This document shows positions 6,965 through 16,500 of a stretch of DNA of 24,370 nt, piece by piece; position 1 is the first letter of the stretch; each line of letters opens with the position of its first letter. Made by a program: the position numbers and the translations under genes. Below the pieces are notes generated by a model, which saw only the letters and a list, made by a program, of their open reading frames with translations, had not been told where the DNA came from and ran no database searches. The stretch comes from Desulfotignum sp. (GTDB lineage: Bacteria; Desulfobacterota; Desulfobacteria; Desulfobacterales; Desulfobacteraceae): NCBI GenBank assembly GCA_021737445.1, contig JAIPDY010000016.1:1-24370 (forward strand), written 5' to 3'.

Positions 6965-9149
6965 AGCTCTCCAGCGGTTCATTAATGGCAAACAAAGTTT
7001 TATCAGGATTTGTCATACCCTTGCCGTGTTCTAAAAATTGCTCGATTTCGACCAGACGGCCGAATTGTAGAAGCCAGGTGGCAACTTTAGCTATTCGTGA
7101 CAAAACCGGTTTATCTTTTTCCCAATGAGACCGCAAAGACCAGATAGCCAGGCGAACCAGGTGGCCAAAAATGATGCATCGGATATCACCCGGAGTTGGT
7201 CTTACATTCCCATTTTTAAGGCAGGCGATATCCGCATTCACAATTTCTGCAACCTCCTGCGGTGAATCAGCCAGCCATTTCCGCTTCATGAAACCGGTTG
7301 AACGGCAGACAAATACGGTATCTATGATAGACGATCCTGTGCCGTTTATATGAATGGAACCACCCATTTCACCGGGACATGGAAGTGATGCTGAACAGAC
7401 AAGATCGGCATCCAGAATTGCCACTGCCACAGGATAATAAGCCTCCAGTTTGTTATGGTGATATGTAAAAACGAACGGGGATCCTTTTTTCAATGCCTTT
7501 GCCATGCGCTGAAATACCGTTGAAAGCCCATTGGTAAAATGATTCAAATCACGGCCCATGTCAACGTTTCCGGTCAACTCATGTGCATTTCTGGTTGATG
7601 GTGCATTAAAAGCGGAAGATGTATGCCCCACCAGTTTTTTCAACCAGACATAGCAAAAATCCATTAGTTCGGCATATTGTACATTGCCAAAATAAGGGGG
7701 ATCTGTAAAAACGGCATCCAATGAATTATCGGGCAAATCAGCGTGTGCAGCATCACGGCATGATATGTCAACTTTCCGAATATTGCTGGAGCCAATTCCG
7801 TTAAACCGGTCTCCGATCCATTCTTCACTAATGGGGATGATTTTTTTCTTTCGTCCCACAACCTGTACTTCAAATGGGTGGTCACAATATGTTTTGGCTT
7901 TTTTGAACTTTTCAATGATATTGGCCCAGCCGCCACTTCCAACACAGGTATAACGGCCAGGTTCCATAATACCGAGAAAATTGGATTCGCACTGCACCAA
8001 CCCCACAGGAAATCCGTGAATGGAAAATATGTCAAGCGATTTCAATGCTTTTGTATCATACCGGCACAGCATGTTCTGGTACCGAAGCAGATCTGAAAAA
8101 TTGGTACTGAGGGCATTGCGCACCCTTTCATCAAGAACCTGAAAAATCATTTGTGCGGAAAGTTCCAGCCCCAGAAGCTGCCTTGTTTTAAACATCTCCC
8201 GGTAATATTGATACCCCCACCGGTGAAGCCGGTTGCTTTCATCCCCGCTGCGTATTTTATCATCCGGAACAAACCGAGCCGTGACAGATGCCCACATCTT
8301 CTCCGCTTCTTTTGTCTTTTGAATATCTTCTGCATCCGGTTTTTTGAAAAAACGGCCAGTATGAGACGGCTTGCAGCTTTTGCAATAGTATTCCATGGCA
8401 AACAGACGGTGATGGGGAGGTCCGTTTACAGGGTCCGGGAACCTGTTATCGGTTCCGCAAGAACCACATTTACAGTGCCCTCTTCCGGCCGGCCCGTCAT
8501 ATGTCAGCCCCGAATGACAATGTGTGCATGGTCCCGGATCTTTCCGGTTGCCGGTTTCTGTCAATTCACCACAAACCGGGCAGATAAACACATTTTTGGG
8601 ATGTCTGGCATCGGTTGCTATTACATATTTTTGAAACAGATCGATTTTTTCCCCGCATGTTTTGCATATAATATTTTTTATCCAAAGAAAATATTTAACA
8701 TGCGCTTTTTCTGAACCACATAAAACACACCGCGTGCGGTACAGATGGCCTATCTTCGCTTCAAGTGAAGCCCGCAGATCAGCGGCTGCTGCTGCATAGG
8801 CTGCAAGGTCAAGATGTTCGATCTCCTGTTTGACGATCCAATAGGCCATGGGATTGATATCAAATCCGGTAATATCACAGCCGGTTCTATTGGCTTCAAG
8901 CATGGGTGTGCCGCCTCCCATAAACGGGTCAGCAACATGAAGACCTGAAAAATTGTTGGATTCATAAAAGGTATCTCGCAAAGGCTTGCTGCCCAGAAAT
9001 TCAGACAGCAAAAGCCCCCTGAACAAAGTACCCGGACGTCTGGCAAACCATTTGTGAACAGCGATAACAGGGCGATAGTTCTGCTGAATCTGTTTTTCTC
9101 GAAGCGCCAGATCTGCGATAAAAGCAATATCAAAATTGTTTTCGATCAT
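6933..9149 (-). CDS. DUF1156-type DNA methyltransferase with zinc-ribbon insert
   Basis: A 738-residue S-adenosylmethionine-dependent DNA methyltransferase of the COG1743/DUF1156 kind. The N-terminus has the DUF1156-like VHKWFARRPG, followed by SAM-binding motif I DPFMGGGT (74-81) and FDINP (96-100). A long insert (about 140-260) carries multiple CxxC pairs (CVLC, CKTC, CPVC, CTHC, CKSC), likely several zinc ribbons. The catalytic motif DPPY is at 483-486. The DPPY form fits adenine-N6 or cytosine-N4 methylation. The order, motif I long before DPPY, resembles a strongly expanded alpha-type arrangement. The ribosome site before ATG 9149 is weak, and the ATG overlaps the stop of a possible 35-codon ORF. 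GC is lower than in the neighbours (25 of 60 in 8041-8100), suggesting horizontal acquisition with the nuclease. Confidence 0.9.
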   Translation of the reverse strand: MIENNFDIAFIADLALREKQIQQNYRPVIAVHKWFARRPGTLFRGLLLSEFLGSKPLRDTFYESNNFSGLHVADPFMGGGTPMLEANRTGCDITGFDINPMAYWIVKQEIEHLDLAAYAAAAADLRASLEAKIGHLYRTRCVLCGSEKAHVKYFLWIKNIICKTCGEKIDLFQKYVIATDARHPKNVFICPVCGELTETGNRKDPGPCTHCHSGLTYDGPAGRGHCKCGSCGTDNRFPDPVNGPPHHRLFAMEYYCKSCKPSHTGRFFKKPDAEDIQKTKEAEKMWASVTARFVPDDKIRSGDESNRLHRWGYQYYREMFKTRQLLGLELSAQMIFQVLDERVRNALSTNFSDLLRYQNMLCRYDTKALKSLDIFSIHGFPVGLVQCESNFLGIMEPGRYTCVGSGGWANIIEKFKKAKTYCDHPFEVQVVGRKKKIIPISEEWIGDRFNGIGSSNIRKVDISCRDAAHADLPDNSLDAVFTDPPYFGNVQYAELMDFCYVWLKKLVGHTSSAFNAPSTRNAHELTGNVDMGRDLNHFTNGLSTVFQRMAKALKKGSPFVFTYHHNKLEAYYPVAVAILDADLVCSASLPCPGEMGGSIHINGTGSSIIDTVFVCRSTGFMKRKWLADSPQEVAEIVNADIACLKNGNVRPTPGDIRCIIFGHLVRLAIWSLRSHWEKDKPVLSRIAKVATWLLQFGRLVEIEQFLEHGKGMTNPDKTLFAINEPLESYETENAEIPF

Positions 9150-9253
9150 AAAAAGTCTTTCACCGCTGCCATCCGCTGAACCGATGTGGGTGAGAATTTA
9201 TCTGTCTTTCCGTCTTTTGCCACATATTTGTCAATAGGGTTGCCTCTTTCCAT
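9146..9253 (-). CDS. Possible 35-residue leader/small protein before the methyltransferase
   Basis: A short minus-strand frame starts at ATG 9253, ends at TGA 9146-9148, and overlaps the methyltransferase ATG in the ATGA form typical of coupled genes. It reads MERGNPIDKYVAKDGKTDKF and then a short helix ending AAVKDFL. There is no strong ribosome site, but a TATAAT sequence lies about 27 bases upstream. It may be a small regulatory protein, a leader peptide that drives methylase translation (the methylase itself has a weak ribosome site), or a chance frame. No family is recognised. Confidence 0.4.
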   Translation of the reverse strand: MERGNPIDKYVAKDGKTDKFSPTSVQRMAAVKDFL

Positions 9254-9279
9254 TCTGAATATTTGTGATCGGATGCTGT

Positions 9280-9334
9280 ATTATATGGCACAATCTGTCT
9301 GTTTTGTATACACATAATGGGGGGTATCCCCCCC
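9280..9334 (-). promoter_or_regulatory. Putative promoter/operator region of the methyltransferase-nuclease cassette
   Basis: Read on the minus strand, TATAAT (9280-9285) is a consensus -10 box. The perfect palindrome TGTATACA (9305-9312) falls where the -35 box would be. Further upstream is a GC inverted repeat of six G, TAT, and at least six C (9319-9334). Neither strand shows a T run after the repeat, so it does not look like an intrinsic terminator of the FAD gene. Restriction cassettes are often controlled by operators at such positions, but no controller gene is evident apart from the small frame at 9146-9253. The rest of 9254-9400 shows nothing recognisable. Confidence 0.3.
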
Positions 9335-9400
9335 TCATGGAAACCCTATCTCTTCTCTTTCAGAAACCGATCTTTCATGAACCACCGGGATATCCTTAAT

Positions 9401-10750
9401 TTATTGGATTCTTACGCCTTGGTGTTTCAGGGCTGACTGGACCTTTTTGATATCCACCTTTCGGCAGGTGGTGCCGGTTTTGACGGCAACGGCCGCAGCC
9501 GTGCCGGCGCCCTGCCCGGTGACGGTGCAGCACATCATCTGGCGCAGGGCCGCATGGGAGATCCTGTCCCCTGACACACACCGGCCCGCCACCAGCAGAT
9601 TTTCCACAAAACAGGGCAGCATGATGCCGTAGGGCACCTGGAAATACCTGCCTGTGGTGGGAATGATCACCATGCCGTAGGCATCCAGGAACTCCGGAAA
9701 AATGCCGATGCTGTCTTCAAACCGGGCCTGGTTTTGCACCTGTTCCCCGGTCATGGTGTGACGGCCTGTGATTTTCCGGGACTCTCTGACCCCTAAAGAA
9801 GAACCGAATGTGCGCAGCCGGGCGTTTTCAAACCCCGGGGTGTATTTGCGCAGGGCCGCAATGGCAGCCATGGCATGTTTTCGGCCTTCCATCTCTCCCT
9901 GGGTGAGGTCCATGATTTTTGTGGGGTCCAGACCCGGCATATAGGTCATGTTCATATAGGTGGCCTCGCCCGTGTCCATGAGACTGCTCCAGAATCCGGC
10001 CGTCAAAACCTCTGCCGGGATTTCTCCGGCTGCACGGGCCCTGTCAAAGGGTTCGGCCAGGTAGGGGCTGAACAGGCTGTCCTCTTTTCCTGCGGTTTTT
10101 CCGGCCCACTGGCCAAGGGTACCGGGATTATTCTCCACATAGGCCAGGAAACGGCGGCGGTCCACCCCGCTGCATCCGAACGAGACCGATACCCCCTCCA
10201 GCTGGTCCGGGGGAGGATGGGTACAGGGGACCCCGGCCTGAAAGGTGATGTCTGCATCACCGGTGCAGTCGATCACTATTTTTGCCGATATGGCCTGGCG
10301 GCCCTGCTTGCTTTCCGTCACCACACCGGTGACGGTCTTTCCCGACAGAAGGGGGGCCACGCCCAGGCAGTGCAGAAAAGGGGTGATCCCGGCCTGCTGC
10401 ACCATCTGGTCAGCCACGCACTTGAAAGTATCCGCCTCCAGGGCCTGGGAAATGGATTGGGGTTCTTTGCGGTCGCCGCTGAAATGTCTGGCTTCCGCCT
10501 CAAACTCCAGCCCGATGCCAGGGGATTCCACTGTCCCTTCATGCCGGTACCAGCCGATGGATTCCACCATGGCCTGGGTGATATTGCCGCCAAAGCAGCC
10601 GTACCGTTCCACCAGAAGGGTGTCCACCCCCTGTCTGGCAGCGGCAATGGCCGCGGCCAGTCCGGACGGGCCGGCACCCACCACCACCACGTCTGTTTCG
10701 GTCAATACAGGGGTTTTCCGGGCCGGTTCATGGATGAATGCAGGGTTCAT
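9401..10750 (-). CDS. FAD-dependent oxidoreductase (FAD_oxidored family)
   Basis: A 449-residue flavoprotein. Residues 21-41 form a dinucleotide-binding fold (VVVVGAGPSGLAAAIAAARQG) with an acidic strand end (LLVERYG), and a GNITQ segment follows, typical of the FAD_oxidored family. Further FAD contacts are IVIDCTGDADI (about 165-175) and a C-terminal ENLLVAGRCVSGD. There is no signal peptide or obvious iron-sulfur motif. The family includes uncharacterised dehydrogenases whose substrates cannot be predicted. The gene stands alone on the minus strand, divergent from the decarboxylase and about 150 bases before the methyltransferase cassette. The ribosome site at ATG 10750 is weak. GC returns to the high background, so it is unlikely to belong to the restriction cassette. 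Confidence 0.85.
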   Translation of the reverse strand: MNPAFIHEPARKTPVLTETDVVVVGAGPSGLAAAIAAARQGVDTLLVERYGCFGGNITQAMVESIGWYRHEGTVESPGIGLEFEAEARHFSGDRKEPQSISQALEADTFKCVADQMVQQAGITPFLHCLGVAPLLSGKTVTGVVTESKQGRQAISAKIVIDCTGDADITFQAGVPCTHPPPDQLEGVSVSFGCSGVDRRRFLAYVENNPGTLGQWAGKTAGKEDSLFSPYLAEPFDRARAAGEIPAEVLTAGFWSSLMDTGEATYMNMTYMPGLDPTKIMDLTQGEMEGRKHAMAAIAALRKYTPGFENARLRTFGSSLGVRESRKITGRHTMTGEQVQNQARFEDSIGIFPEFLDAYGMVIIPTTGRYFQVPYGIMLPCFVENLLVAGRCVSGDRISHAALRQMMCCTVTGQGAGTAAAVAVKTGTTCRKVDIKKVQSALKHQGVRIQ

Positions 10751-10935
10751 GAGGTCATATTCTTATAACTTATGTGATCTGTGTCAATAAAAAATGTTCA
10801 TCAAAAAAATAAATAGATCAACGCAACAATCGCATAAAAATGGCAAAAGTGATATACAGCTAAACCAACACAGTTGAACAATTCAAGATACCAATGATTT
10901 ACCATACCTGAAAATACTGATACTGGAGCCCCATC

Positions 10936-12354
10936 ATGACATTTACCATAGACGGAAAACAGGTTCTTGCAGCACTGGACCGCTACCTGGAAGAAAGCCG
11001 GCAGGCAAAAAAACCGGTCATCCATCAGGAAACCATAGAGACGATTCACGAACAACTGGACCTGGCCGCAATCTTTCGGGAAGGGGGGTTGGCAGGCAGC
11101 CGGCTGGACCGGTTTTTGTCAACCTACCTGGACAATACCACACGGCTGCACCACCCGGGCTATCTGGCCCACCAGGTGGGCAATCCCCATCCCCTGGCTG
11201 CACTGGGATCTTTGATTGACGGTGTCACCAACAATGCCATGGCCATCTATGAAATGGGTCCGGCTGCCGCTGCCGTCGAATTTTTCATGGTCAACCAGCT
11301 CCTGAACCGGGTGGGGTGGCCACACATGCCGGTCGACACCAAACAGCGTCTTAGTTTTGACCACGGGGCAGGGGTGTTGACCCATGGCGGTTCTCTGGCC
11401 AACATGACCGCTCTGATGACCGCCAGAAACCATCTGGATCCGGCTTTGCGGGAAACCGGGTGTGCCGGCGGCCTGGCCATTCTGGCTCCGGACAGCTGCC
11501 ACTATTCAGTATCCAAGACCGCCGGCATCCTGGGGATTGGTGAAAAAAATGTGGTGGGGCTTCCCACGGACCGCATGGGGCGGATACAGCCGGACCAGGT
11601 GGTAAAATCCATTGAAAAAGCCCGGAAAAAAGGGCGCAGCATTGTGGCCCTCATTGCCAATGCCTGTGCCACAGGCACCGGCCTGTTCGACCCCATTGAT
11701 GCCATTGCTGATATCTGTAAGGAACACAGCATCTGGTTCCATGTGGACGGGGCCCATGGCGGAAGCCTTTTGTTTTCAAAAAAATACCGGCACCTGCTGG
11801 CCGGCCTGGAAAAAGCGGATTCTTTGATCCTGGATGCCCATAAAATGCTGCGGACTCCCACGGTGTGTGCAGCCCTTCTGGTCAAACAAGCCGCCTTCCT
11901 GGACCATGCATTTCAGCATGATGCCGGGTATCTTTTCCATGACAAATACCAGCCCGGGTTTGATTTTATCTCCCAGACAGTGGAATGCACCAAGGCAGGT
12001 CTGGGCCTCAGATTTTTCCTTGCCTTTGCCGCCTTAGGGGAAAACGGCATGGCTAAATATATTGACAGCTGTGTTGACCTGACCTGTTCGGCCCATGAAT
12101 ACATAGCCTCCCAGCCGGACTTTGAAGTCCCCTATGCACCGGAAAGCAATATTCTGTGTTTCCGGTATACAAACTCTGACACAAATCAGCTGGCCATCCG
12201 GGACCGGCTCATCCAGGAGAAAAATTTTTATCTGTCTTCCACCAGTATTCTTGACCGGCGCTTTTTGCGTATGGTGATTATCTCTCCGGCCACCACCTTA
12301 GATGACATTAAAGCACTAGTCCATGCCATTCGAAAGACGGCAAAACTTGTGTGA
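10936..12354 (+). CDS. Group II pyridoxal-phosphate-dependent decarboxylase
   Basis: A 472-residue PLP enzyme of the glutamate/aromatic/diaminobutyrate decarboxylase group, removing the alpha-carboxylate of an amino acid in the cytosol. The PLP lysine is K303 in LDAHKMLRTP (the usual form is DxHK). Its partners D271 and H274 lie in VDGAHGGS, and the N-terminal SPxHPGYL-like region appears as HHPGYLAHQ. Length is normal for the family. ATG 10936 is preceded by GGAG at about 8 bases. The AT-rich 10751-10935 gap would carry the promoter. The gene is followed by an inverted repeat that probably ends transcription. Substrate specificity (glutamate, aspartate, tyrosine or other) cannot be decided from the motifs visible here. 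Confidence 0.9.
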   Translation: MTFTIDGKQVLAALDRYLEESRQAKKPVIHQETIETIHEQLDLAAIFREGGLAGSRLDRFLSTYLDNTTRLHHPGYLAHQVGNPHPLAALGSLIDGVTNNAMAIYEMGPAAAAVEFFMVNQLLNRVGWPHMPVDTKQRLSFDHGAGVLTHGGSLANMTALMTARNHLDPALRETGCAGGLAILAPDSCHYSVSKTAGILGIGEKNVVGLPTDRMGRIQPDQVVKSIEKARKKGRSIVALIANACATGTGLFDPIDAIADICKEHSIWFHVDGAHGGSLLFSKKYRHLLAGLEKADSLILDAHKMLRTPTVCAALLVKQAAFLDHAFQHDAGYLFHDKYQPGFDFISQTVECTKAGLGLRFFLAFAALGENGMAKYIDSCVDLTCSAHEYIASQPDFEVPYAPESNILCFRYTNSDTNQLAIRDRLIQEKNFYLSSTSILDRRFLRMVIISPATTLDDIKALVHAIRKTAKLV

Positions 12355-12388
12355 TCAATGTGAAAAAAAGCGGGTTTGTCTGGTGCAG

Positions 12389-12425
12389 GCCGGATCAAAT
12401 AGTTTTTGACGATCCGGCTGGGTTT
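12389..12425 (+). terminator. Inverted repeat after the decarboxylase, probable terminator
   Basis: GCCGGATC (12389-12396) and GATCCGGC (12411-12418) form a perfect 8-base stem with a 14-base loop, about 35 bases after the decarboxylase stop. The following TGGGTTT is a poor T tract, so termination may be inefficient or the hairpin may mainly protect the 3' end. Confidence 0.5.
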
Positions 12426-12456
12426 ATATATACTGTACTAAATTTTGTGCCCCCGT

Positions 12457-12462
12457 TATAAT
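12457..12462 (+). promoter_or_regulatory. TATAAT -10-like box before the SPFH gene
   Basis: A perfect TATAAT lies about 90 bases before the SPFH start, in an AT-rich gap after the decarboxylase terminator. No good -35 match sits 16-18 bases upstream, so activator help or a chance match is possible. Confidence 0.25.
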
Positions 12463-12550
12463 TTGTAAATCTTCTTGCAGAACCTGTGCAGTATTTATCC
12501 TGACCAGAGGTTTTTCAATACCGGTTAATTTTCAAGAAAAAGGAGCAGGT

Positions 12551-13510
12551 ATGAAGGATCAGTCTTCTGAGGTTATTCTCCAGAGGTCCCGCGTCTTCAG
12601 CGCGGTCAGAAAAATCACCTTTGTTTTGGTTGCCCTGTTTTTGTGCTATTCTCTGGCTGCCGTTGTCTATTCCACCCAGGTCATATACAAGGTCAAGCTC
12701 AACCATGCCGTGATCCTGGAAAAATTCGGGGGAAAAAGAGAGGCAGTCACAGATGTGGGGTGGCATTTCCGGCTGCCGTTTTTCACCCGCCTGGAATCAC
12801 AGGTCACCCTGATGAATCAGAACATGTATCTGGGGGGATCATCCGCGCCCATCAAGATCATCTCCCAGGAAAACGTGGCCCTGTGGACATCTGCTCTGAT
12901 GACCTTTAAAATAAAGGATTTAAAGGTGTGGGGCATCGACAATCTGGCACCTGAAATCCTGCTCCAGGGGGATTTTGACGGCATTGCCAAAGACATTCTC
13001 CAGGGAGAACAGGTAAACAAACTCATCAGTGACAGGGAAACCATCAAGGAAGCCATATTTGCGGCATTAAAAGACAGGCCCATCAACCAGAACGGCCCCA
13101 CACTGGAGGAAAAATACGGTATTACCGTTATCAGTTTCGTGCTCAACGAGACCCGGTTCGGTGACAAGCTGGTGGAAGCCACTGAAGAGAAAAAGCGGCG
13201 TCAGCTCATCGCGGAAGCTGAAAACTATGCTGCAGACCAGGAAGCCCAGCGCATCAAAAAACTGTACAAAGCATATCTTGAGGGGATCCAGGCCCTGCAC
13301 CAGGCCCTGGGCAATCCACAGAACCGGGCGGTGAACCCGTCGCTCCTTGAGTTTTTATCCCAGCAGAAATGGGCAGATGCCTATGAAAAAAATCAGACAG
13401 GCCAGAAAACCTTTGTGCTCCATGGCAAAGGCGGCGTTCCGGCACTGACGCTGCCCCAGGATATCAAAAATTTACCTGGCACAGGGCCGCCCCAAGAGGC
13501 GACACAATAA
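12551..13510 (+). CDS. Membrane-anchored SPFH/band 7 (HflC/prohibitin-like) protein
   Basis: A 319-residue SPFH protein. A single membrane helix at about 21-42 (KITFVLVALFLCYSLAAVVY) is followed by the band 7 domain: HAVILEKFGGKREAVTDVGWHFRLPF near 55-80, then about 90-190. A charged coiled-coil region follows (about 205-250, EATEEKKRRQLIAEAENYA), then a low-complexity tail. This resembles HflC and prohibitins, which form large membrane rings around the AAA protease FtsH. The orientation is probably an N-terminal anchor with the bulk outside the cytosol or in a membrane-facing ring, as in HflC; this is inferred. AAAGGAG gives a strong ribosome site. The stop is 35 bases before the AAA/Lon gene start, so the two form an operon and probably a complex. 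Confidence 0.9.
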   Translation: MKDQSSEVILQRSRVFSAVRKITFVLVALFLCYSLAAVVYSTQVIYKVKLNHAVILEKFGGKREAVTDVGWHFRLPFFTRLESQVTLMNQNMYLGGSSAPIKIISQENVALWTSALMTFKIKDLKVWGIDNLAPEILLQGDFDGIAKDILQGEQVNKLISDRETIKEAIFAALKDRPINQNGPTLEEKYGITVISFVLNETRFGDKLVEATEEKKRRQLIAEAENYAADQEAQRIKKLYKAYLEGIQALHQALGNPQNRAVNPSLLEFLSQQKWADAYEKNQTGQKTFVLHGKGGVPALTLPQDIKNLPGTGPPQEATQ

Positions 13511-13545
13511 GGTCATACCGCCCATTTTTTTTGAGAGAACAACAG

Positions 13546-16500
13546 ATGGCCAAACGCATCACCAAAGAAAAAACCTATATCACCCTGCCTGAAGAGAATA
13601 TCTTGCAGATCGAATCCCTGGTAGCCACCTGGAGCTATGACACCAAGGTGTTTGTCCGGTCCCGTCTCAACCAGTACAAACCGCCCCATCCATTGGTCAG
13701 TTCCGCCAAGAACTGTTTTTATTTTATGTTTTTCATGCGGCGAAAAAGAAAAACCATGGCTGTGCTCAACAACCCAAAAGTACTGACAGACTGGAAAAAA
13801 CGGTATTTATATTCCGGTGAAACCAATCCTGGCGCCTCCTGGAACCGGATCATTGAAAAAGAGCTGACCAAGGCCCAATACCACTATTTGATAGCTGTTC
13901 TGGACAGGGAACTCACCGATCTTCATGTACCTGTGGAGCTTGAAAAAACCTTTGAAAAGATCTACCGGGTCCATATCCGCAAAGAATATATTGAAGATAC
14001 AGACATACCCAAGGCCCCCATCGTGCTCATAGAAGGCACATCCGGCAGCGGCAAAAGCGCCACGGTCAGAGAGGCCCTTGAAAAAGTGATATTCCGAAAC
14101 CAGGTGATTCCCACAGTGGACTGGAAACAGAAAAAAAATGAAATCCTGGCCAGACACAGCCTGTTCACCAACCTGGAAGATGTAGACCCGGACTTTGCCG
14201 TAAAAATCGCCGCAAGGAAAAAACAAAATTTTTACCGCCGGCTGGCGGGAATTCCCTTTTTGCGCCGGATATTCAAAAAAAGGATCATGAACAACCTTAC
14301 CCGGTTTGAAGAGCGGGGCATTGAGGTAGATGCTTCGGTCATCACCCCCAATGACTACCAGACAGCCCTGTCAGGGGAACCGGGAAACTACTTCAAACGT
14401 GCCATGGGAAATCCCAAGGTAACCTGCATCCGCCATATTGAAGAGGCCCACTCCGCATTCGGCAAGTCTGATACCGGTCCGGGATCAGGCGGCGGTGCTG
14501 AAAAACAGCAGAGAACCCTCATCGATACCTCCAATATCGTTCTGGACGAAATCATAGACGGCCGGCGGGACTGCTTTGTCATTGCCACCACTGACCAGAC
14601 CCACCGGTTTGACTCCGCCATCTACCGGCGTTTTGTGGAAAAAGGGGCCATCATTGACATATCCAAATTCTGGATGAACCGGGAAAATCTGAAAAAAATC
14701 ATCTTTCTGGAAATCAGGCGCCACCAGATACCCACCAGATACAGCCGCGGTTCAGAAAAACTGGATGCAGCCGCCGACAAAATCTATACCATTTTCAAGG
14801 AACGCAGCCTGAAAATCAGCCCGGCTTATGTCAGAAAACTGATTGAATCCATTATCAATATCAAAGGAGATTTTCTCCTTGCGTATTTAGACAACAGCAT
14901 TTTGATCCGGTCCGCGTTTCAACTGGTGGCCAAAAATGTGTATGGCGAACTGTACAGCAAGGTGGTGGACCACATGGACAGAAATGTGCTTTGGGACGAA
15001 TATGTGGGGGATATCAAGGACAAATTTTCTGAAATGGCCAACAACTGCTTCCTGTACGGTGTCAGCGAAGACAAAGGCGTGGTGCTCACAGGGCCCCCTG
15101 GCAGCGGCAAAACGTTTCTGGTAAGAACCTGGCTGTCCTCCAACACCCAGGTCCATGACATTGCCACCTCCCCGTCCGGCTTACAAGACCCCACCAGCCC
15201 GGTCCACGGCACGGTGGCCAATCTGGAAAAGGTGTATGATATCGCCAAAATGATTGCCCCCACCGTGATCTTCTTTGATGAAGGGGATGCCCTGGCCCCC
15301 AAGCGCAGCAGCACCGGGGGGCAGCCTTCGGATGTCCTCACCAATAAATTTCTCAACATCATTGACGGGGAAGTGCCCCTGAACAAGGTTTTCACTGTGC
15401 TCACCACCAACCGGCTGGATATTCTGGACCCTGCTTTGATCCGTTCCAAACGCCTCAAAGCCCTTGAAATAACAGGGCATATGCGGCAAAAGGATATCTT
15501 TGACATCATCTCAAAGCAGTTTGAAACAGTGCCCCACCGCAGGGAAGTGGATGTGGAAAAAATCATTGAGACTGCCCAGGGCATCTGCAACACCCCGGCG
15601 GATTACACATCTTTCACTGAAAAAGCCATTGCCCTGTGCACCACGGAATTCAAAGTGCTGCTCAAGCTGCGGCAGCTCACCAAATCCACCAAAGGGGAAA
15701 AATATGAATTTGTCAAATTGAATTTCAAAACTGTTCTGGGCATTCTGGATACAGTCAAGGCCCCGCCCCTGCTCAAATCAAACATTAAAAACGATTTGAA
15801 AAACTTTGTGAGCCACTATGGACAGATCCTGGAAAATGTGAACCACATCACCAAAGAAACAGACTATCCCCTGGTGGAGGCCCACCTGGAATCAGCCCGG
15901 CGGGAAATTTCCCAGAGCCCGGTGCGCAAAGGCGCTGTTCAGCTCAATGAATTTCTTGAAACCGAGCTGAGCAAAGAGCCCCAGGTGGGGTTCATCATCG
16001 GCGCAGGCGCCAATGACATGACCGGCATGCTGCTGCCCATTGCCACCAGCCTGACCGGACGGGTGGAGCGATATCCCATCATCGTGACAGGTGCGGTGTC
16101 TTCACCCGCTCCCAATGCGGCCCAGCTGGATATGGCCGTGCAGATGACCCGCCAGTCCGCACAGGAAGCTTTGACCATGGTGAAAAACTATATCCAGCAG
16201 TTGTCTCCGGATATCAGCATTCCCTGGCTGTTCGGCGATTTTCTCAAGCAGTATTCCATCCACCACCAGCTTTTGTCCGCCTCATACAGCGTCGGCGGTC
16301 CTTCTGCCGGGTATGCCCTGGCTTTGAATACCCTGTCCGCACTGCTGCAGATCCCTTTGTGCATCGATTTCGGTATCACCGGGGCCCCCTGGACCAAGGG
16401 GGTGAGAAAAGATGAGGTCGGGGGGTCTGTCATCATCGGCGGCCACAGAAAAAAAACCGAAAAAGTGCTTTTGCACCTGCGGCGCATGTATATGCCGCTG

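Noticed and set aside
9875..10768. Long plus-strand open frame (about 297 codons)
   Set aside because: It is antisense to the FAD oxidoreductase, which has a full dinucleotide-binding motif and expected length.
10801..11055. Small minus-strand frame rich in Phe and Cys between the FAD and decarboxylase genes
   Set aside because: It runs into the decarboxylase coding region, has no convincing start signal, and its composition reflects AT-rich DNA.
14919..15593. Minus-strand open frame inside the AAA/Lon gene
   Set aside because: It is opposite the canonical second AAA+ module and has no ribosome site or recognisable protein features.
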